DNA of 64,000 nucleotides from Chamaea fasciata (lineage: Eukaryota > Chordata > Aves > Passeriformes > Sylviidae): NCBI GenBank assembly GCA_029207755.1, contig JARCOQ010000012.1, positions 17,365,679-17,429,678 on the forward strand. Direction: 5' to 3'. Under the pieces are notes generated by a model. That model worked only from the letters and a program-made list of their open reading frames with translations. It ran no database searches and was not told the origin of the DNA. The first letter of the stretch is position 1; the number at the start of each line of letters is the position of its first letter. This document shows, piece by piece, positions 62,959 through 64,000 of the stretch. A program made the position numbers and the translations under genes.

Positions 62959-64000
62959 TTTCCTGATCCCTCCTGAGACACTGCCCTGGAAGCCCCTGAG
63001 CAGGGAGTTCCCACTGTGCTGAGCTGGGGACCAGCCACAATTAATCAGAAACCCCCAGACAGAGAAGAAAGCTGCAACCTGTCCTGATCAAGGAGACAAG
63101 AGCAAATCCTTGTTAAGGAAACATGTAACAGAGACAATTGACTTTCTCAATGTCATTGTGCTTAATGTGTAAAGAAATTAAGGAATCTGATTTACCCTTT
63201 AGTAAGGTGAATCGAGTCAACAGAATGCAGAATGAATATCTCTGAGGAAGTTCTGTGCAAAAGGTAGAAATGTCCCACTGGAGCGGATGGAAAAACCTGG
63301 GTCCAATTCCTGGGTTTTCCACAGATGAGCGATTTCTCTCAACCAGCCCAATTTTTAGAAAGGACATACTGTGTCCTACTGTCACCATTTTCAAATGTGA
63401 CAAATCTTCTCAAATCAAAAATCAGGCTTTAAGCTGAACAGCAACACTTTGGCAATTTTGTTTTTGCAAAAACAATCCAAAGGCTTTGTATTACACGGAA
63501 AAAGAAACAATGGCAAAATTTCAAAAGCTTCTCCTAAACTGAAATATTATCTGAACTCTGCTGATAAAGGAGAGGAGGTTATTTTTATTCTAACAACGTG
63601 GTGATGAGGTATTTTGAAAAAGAAAAGACATTAATGGTACAAGCATAAATTTTTCCACTTCTGAGGTTTTGAAACTTTATGTTTGAAGAAAAACCTTGTT
63701 CTGCAACCCAGCATTACATTTTCTTTGGGCACATTTTTACACCCTATGTGACATGGCAGGTCAGGAAAAGAAAAGAAGAAAGTTATCTGAATTAAATTAG
63801 TACAGCCAGTTATGTCTCTTCATAGAGAATTAAAAATGAAACTGCTGGAAAAAATATCACATTCTGCTAATGCTTTATTAGCAGGCTCAGGTTCTCTGCT
63901 AATTACCAGAATCAGTCACCCAAAGAACGTGTGTTTATTTCTCCCACAAGTCTGCGACAAAAAGGGAGGAAATAATAATATCCCTTGGAGTTGTCAACGG
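62959..64000. other. Unique AT-rich non-coding stretch
   Basis: No repeat, exon or RNA gene recognised up to the end of the window. Confidence 0.5.

Noticed and set aside
62281..62976. 231-codon plus-strand open frame
   Set aside because: It runs from the LTR-like segment through the whole antisense CR1. The proline- and serine-rich composition comes from the repeat.
1..64000. A new multi-gene system, CRISPR array, phage or plasmid module
   Set aside because: The content is vertebrate non-coding DNA with retroelements. No gene clusters, regularly spaced repeats or prokaryotic signals are present.

Overview
The window looks like vertebrate, and specifically bird, nuclear DNA. It is AT-rich, has no dense reading frames, and carries many copies of the CR1 LINE, whose 3' ends close on the avian-type ATTCTATG octamer. 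It also has several bird-type endogenous retrovirus LTRs. The mix of a very GC-rich CR1 subfamily with short ERVK-like and ERVL-like LTRs suggests a songbird (passerine). That last step rests on recalled family resemblance, not on a search. There is no bacterial, plasmid or phage content, no rRNA, no CRISPR array and no tRNA that I can support.

I find no complete protein-coding gene. The longest open frames (about 100-230 codons at 4.6-5.1, 10-11, 22.9-23.6, 26.5-26.9, 58.5-58.9 and 62.3-63.0 kb) lie inside CR1 copies and are by-products of GC-rich repeat sequence. The window is best read as intergenic DNA or the inside of a very large intron. One short stretch (28579-28713) has the form of a 135-bp phase-1/phase-1 internal exon with AG and GT borders, but I do not recognise its product.

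Layout: 0-9.5 kb is mostly unique AT-rich sequence with one small and one good CR1 copy. One arm of a widely spaced inverted repeat lies at 7.5 kb. 10-14.6 kb holds the longest CR1 copy, a C20 run, the second inverted-repeat arm and an older CR1. 14.6-22.9 kb is a long repeat-poor stretch with a small GATA-motif cluster near 20.6 kb. 22.9-30 kb has three CR1 copies and the exon-like segment. 32.2-33.5 kb has an ERVL-type LTR next to an oppositely oriented LTR. 35.1 kb has a compound CA/TA microsatellite beside a CR1 tail. 42.7-44.2 kb is a cluster of four or five CR1 fragments, including two joined head-to-head. 48.4-49.1, 52.1-52.4 and 57.9-58.3 kb are three solo LTRs with recognisable ends and flanking duplications. 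62.0-63.0 kb is a CR1 copy, apparently interrupted by an LTR-like piece, framed by a 16-bp direct repeat.

I see no evidence of a new multi-gene system. The most useful leads are the inverted-repeat pair, the framed CR1/LTR composite, the exon-like segment and the strand-asymmetric G/T tract at 51.2 kb.
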